A stretch of 22,382 nt of DNA, taken from positions 1-22,382 of the forward strand of contig DASXTW010000089.1 of the NCBI GenBank assembly GCA_036505215.1, read 5' to 3'. The stretch comes from DASXTW01 sp036505215. GTDB taxonomy: Bacteria; Actinomycetota; UBA4738. The notes beneath the pieces were generated by a model. That model was not told the DNA's origin. It saw nothing but the letters and a program-made list of their open reading frames with translations, and ran no database searches. Position 1 is the stretch's first letter, and every line of letters starts with the position of its first letter. The position numbers and the translations under genes are program-made. Below, piece after piece: positions 21,972 to 22,382 of the stretch.

Positions 21972-22355
21972 GTGCCCGAAGAGAACGACTGCTCCGATCA
22001 GGAACTGATCCTTGACATCGACGCCTGCAACGAGCACGTCTGCTCCGCCCAGCGGGAGATGCTTCGACTGATCGCAGAAGCCGATCGCCGGGAGATGTGG
22101 CAGGACTCCGGAGCGGCCAACATGGCCCACTGGGTATGCATGCGCTACGGGATCTCCTATGGGAAGGCCGAAAGGTGGATCGCCGCATCCCACGCCCTGG
22201 AGGGACTTCCCCTTCTGTCGGAGGCCTTCGCCTCCGGGCATCTCAGCATGGATAAGGTGGTGGAGCTCACTCGGTTCGCTACGCCGGAGACCGAGGAACG
22301 GCTCATCATCTGGGCCCAGGGGGTGTCCTCGGGTGCGCCCGGTGATGCCGGGTGA
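21972..22355 (+). CDS. DUF222 / 13E12-repeat-family protein, possibly frameshifted
   Basis: A 127-residue product with the N-terminal part of DUF222, the domain that precedes an HNH nuclease in the 13E12 repeat family of mycobacteria. Marks are LRLIAEADRREMWQDSGAANMAHWVCMRYGISYGKAERW, the ALEGLPLLSEAFASGHLSMDKVVELTRFATPETEE helix and LIIWAQGVSSG. The family normally runs on to several hundred residues, but here the frame stops at 22353-22355. The +1 frame stays open to the window edge and is acid-rich (GEEDRSHAEA), so a frameshift near 22335-22350 is possible. GTG 21972 is chosen because AGAGG lies 6 nt upstream; the TTG at 21903 is the promoter -35. Regulated by the SOS box. Its job is unknown; HNH members are presumed DNA endonucleases. 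Confidence 0.7.
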   Translation: MPEENDCSDQELILDIDACNEHVCSAQREMLRLIAEADRREMWQDSGAANMAHWVCMRYGISYGKAERWIAASHALEGLPLLSEAFASGHLSMDKVVELTRFATPETEERLIIWAQGVSSGAPGDAG

Positions 22356-22382
22356 GGAGGATCGCTCCCACGCCGAGGCCCG

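Overview
The window reads as chromosomal DNA of a GC-rich (roughly two-thirds G+C) member of the Actinomycetota, probably an uncultured or deep-branching lineage. The clues are a HelY-type Ski2-like helicase, an MtrA/MtrB/LpqB-like signalling operon, a DUF664/DinB-type protein, a 13E12/DUF222-type gene behind a perfect mycobacterial-type LexA (SOS) box, and many start codons preceded at 6-9 nt by a TANNNT -10 hexamer, as in leaderless actinobacterial transcripts. No rRNA, tRNA, CRISPR array, transposase or prophage was seen, and no gene-free stretch exceeds about 200 bp.

Layout. 1-1734 (+) is the C-terminal part of a secreted Ig-like protein that begins before the window. 1791-4454 (+) is a HelY-like helicase. 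4517-5929 (+) is an AGPS/GlcD-like FAD oxidase. 6126-7223 (+) is an M24 Xaa-Pro peptidase. 7282-7806 (-) is a DinB/DUF664 protein. 7909-9084 (+) is an acyl-CoA dehydrogenase with a palindromic operator candidate upstream. 9088-10677 (-) is a secreted seven-repeat FG-GAP propeller. 10826-14058 (+) is a five-gene redox module. 14060-15460 (-) is cysS. 15539-16681 (+) is a second acyl-CoA dehydrogenase, also behind a perfect palindrome. 16689-17618 (-) and 17651-18718 (+) are a divergent pair of membrane proteins. 18779-21794 (-) is a response regulator / histidine kinase / GerMN lipoprotein operon. 21972-22355 (+) is the SOS-box-controlled DUF222-type gene, possibly frameshifted near the window edge.

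The most interesting part is 10826-14058. Behind a TTGACA-N18-TAGCGT promoter lie a MauE-like membrane protein, a Tat-exported 24-cysteine protein resembling the methylamine dehydrogenase light chain, a MauD-like membrane-tethered thioredoxin-fold protein, a CcdA/MauF-like membrane protein and a conserved-looking protein of unknown function. No MauB heavy chain or MauG is present. The light-chain-like protein has only one of the two tryptophan sites needed for the TTQ cofactor. The CcdA/MauF-like gene has an in-frame TGA where I would expect the cysteine of an S-P-C motif. It has a strong ribosome-binding site upstream of the 26-codon leader and GC-rich hairpins just downstream of the TGA, so it is a candidate selenoprotein; a nonsense mutation or sequencing error is the alternative. 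My reading is that the module builds or maintains disulfides in the exported Cys-rich protein, in the way MauE/MauD/MauF serve MauA. The divergent seven-bladed FG-GAP protein is a possible but unproven extracellular partner.

All homology statements rest on motif reading and memory of the families; no database search was made.
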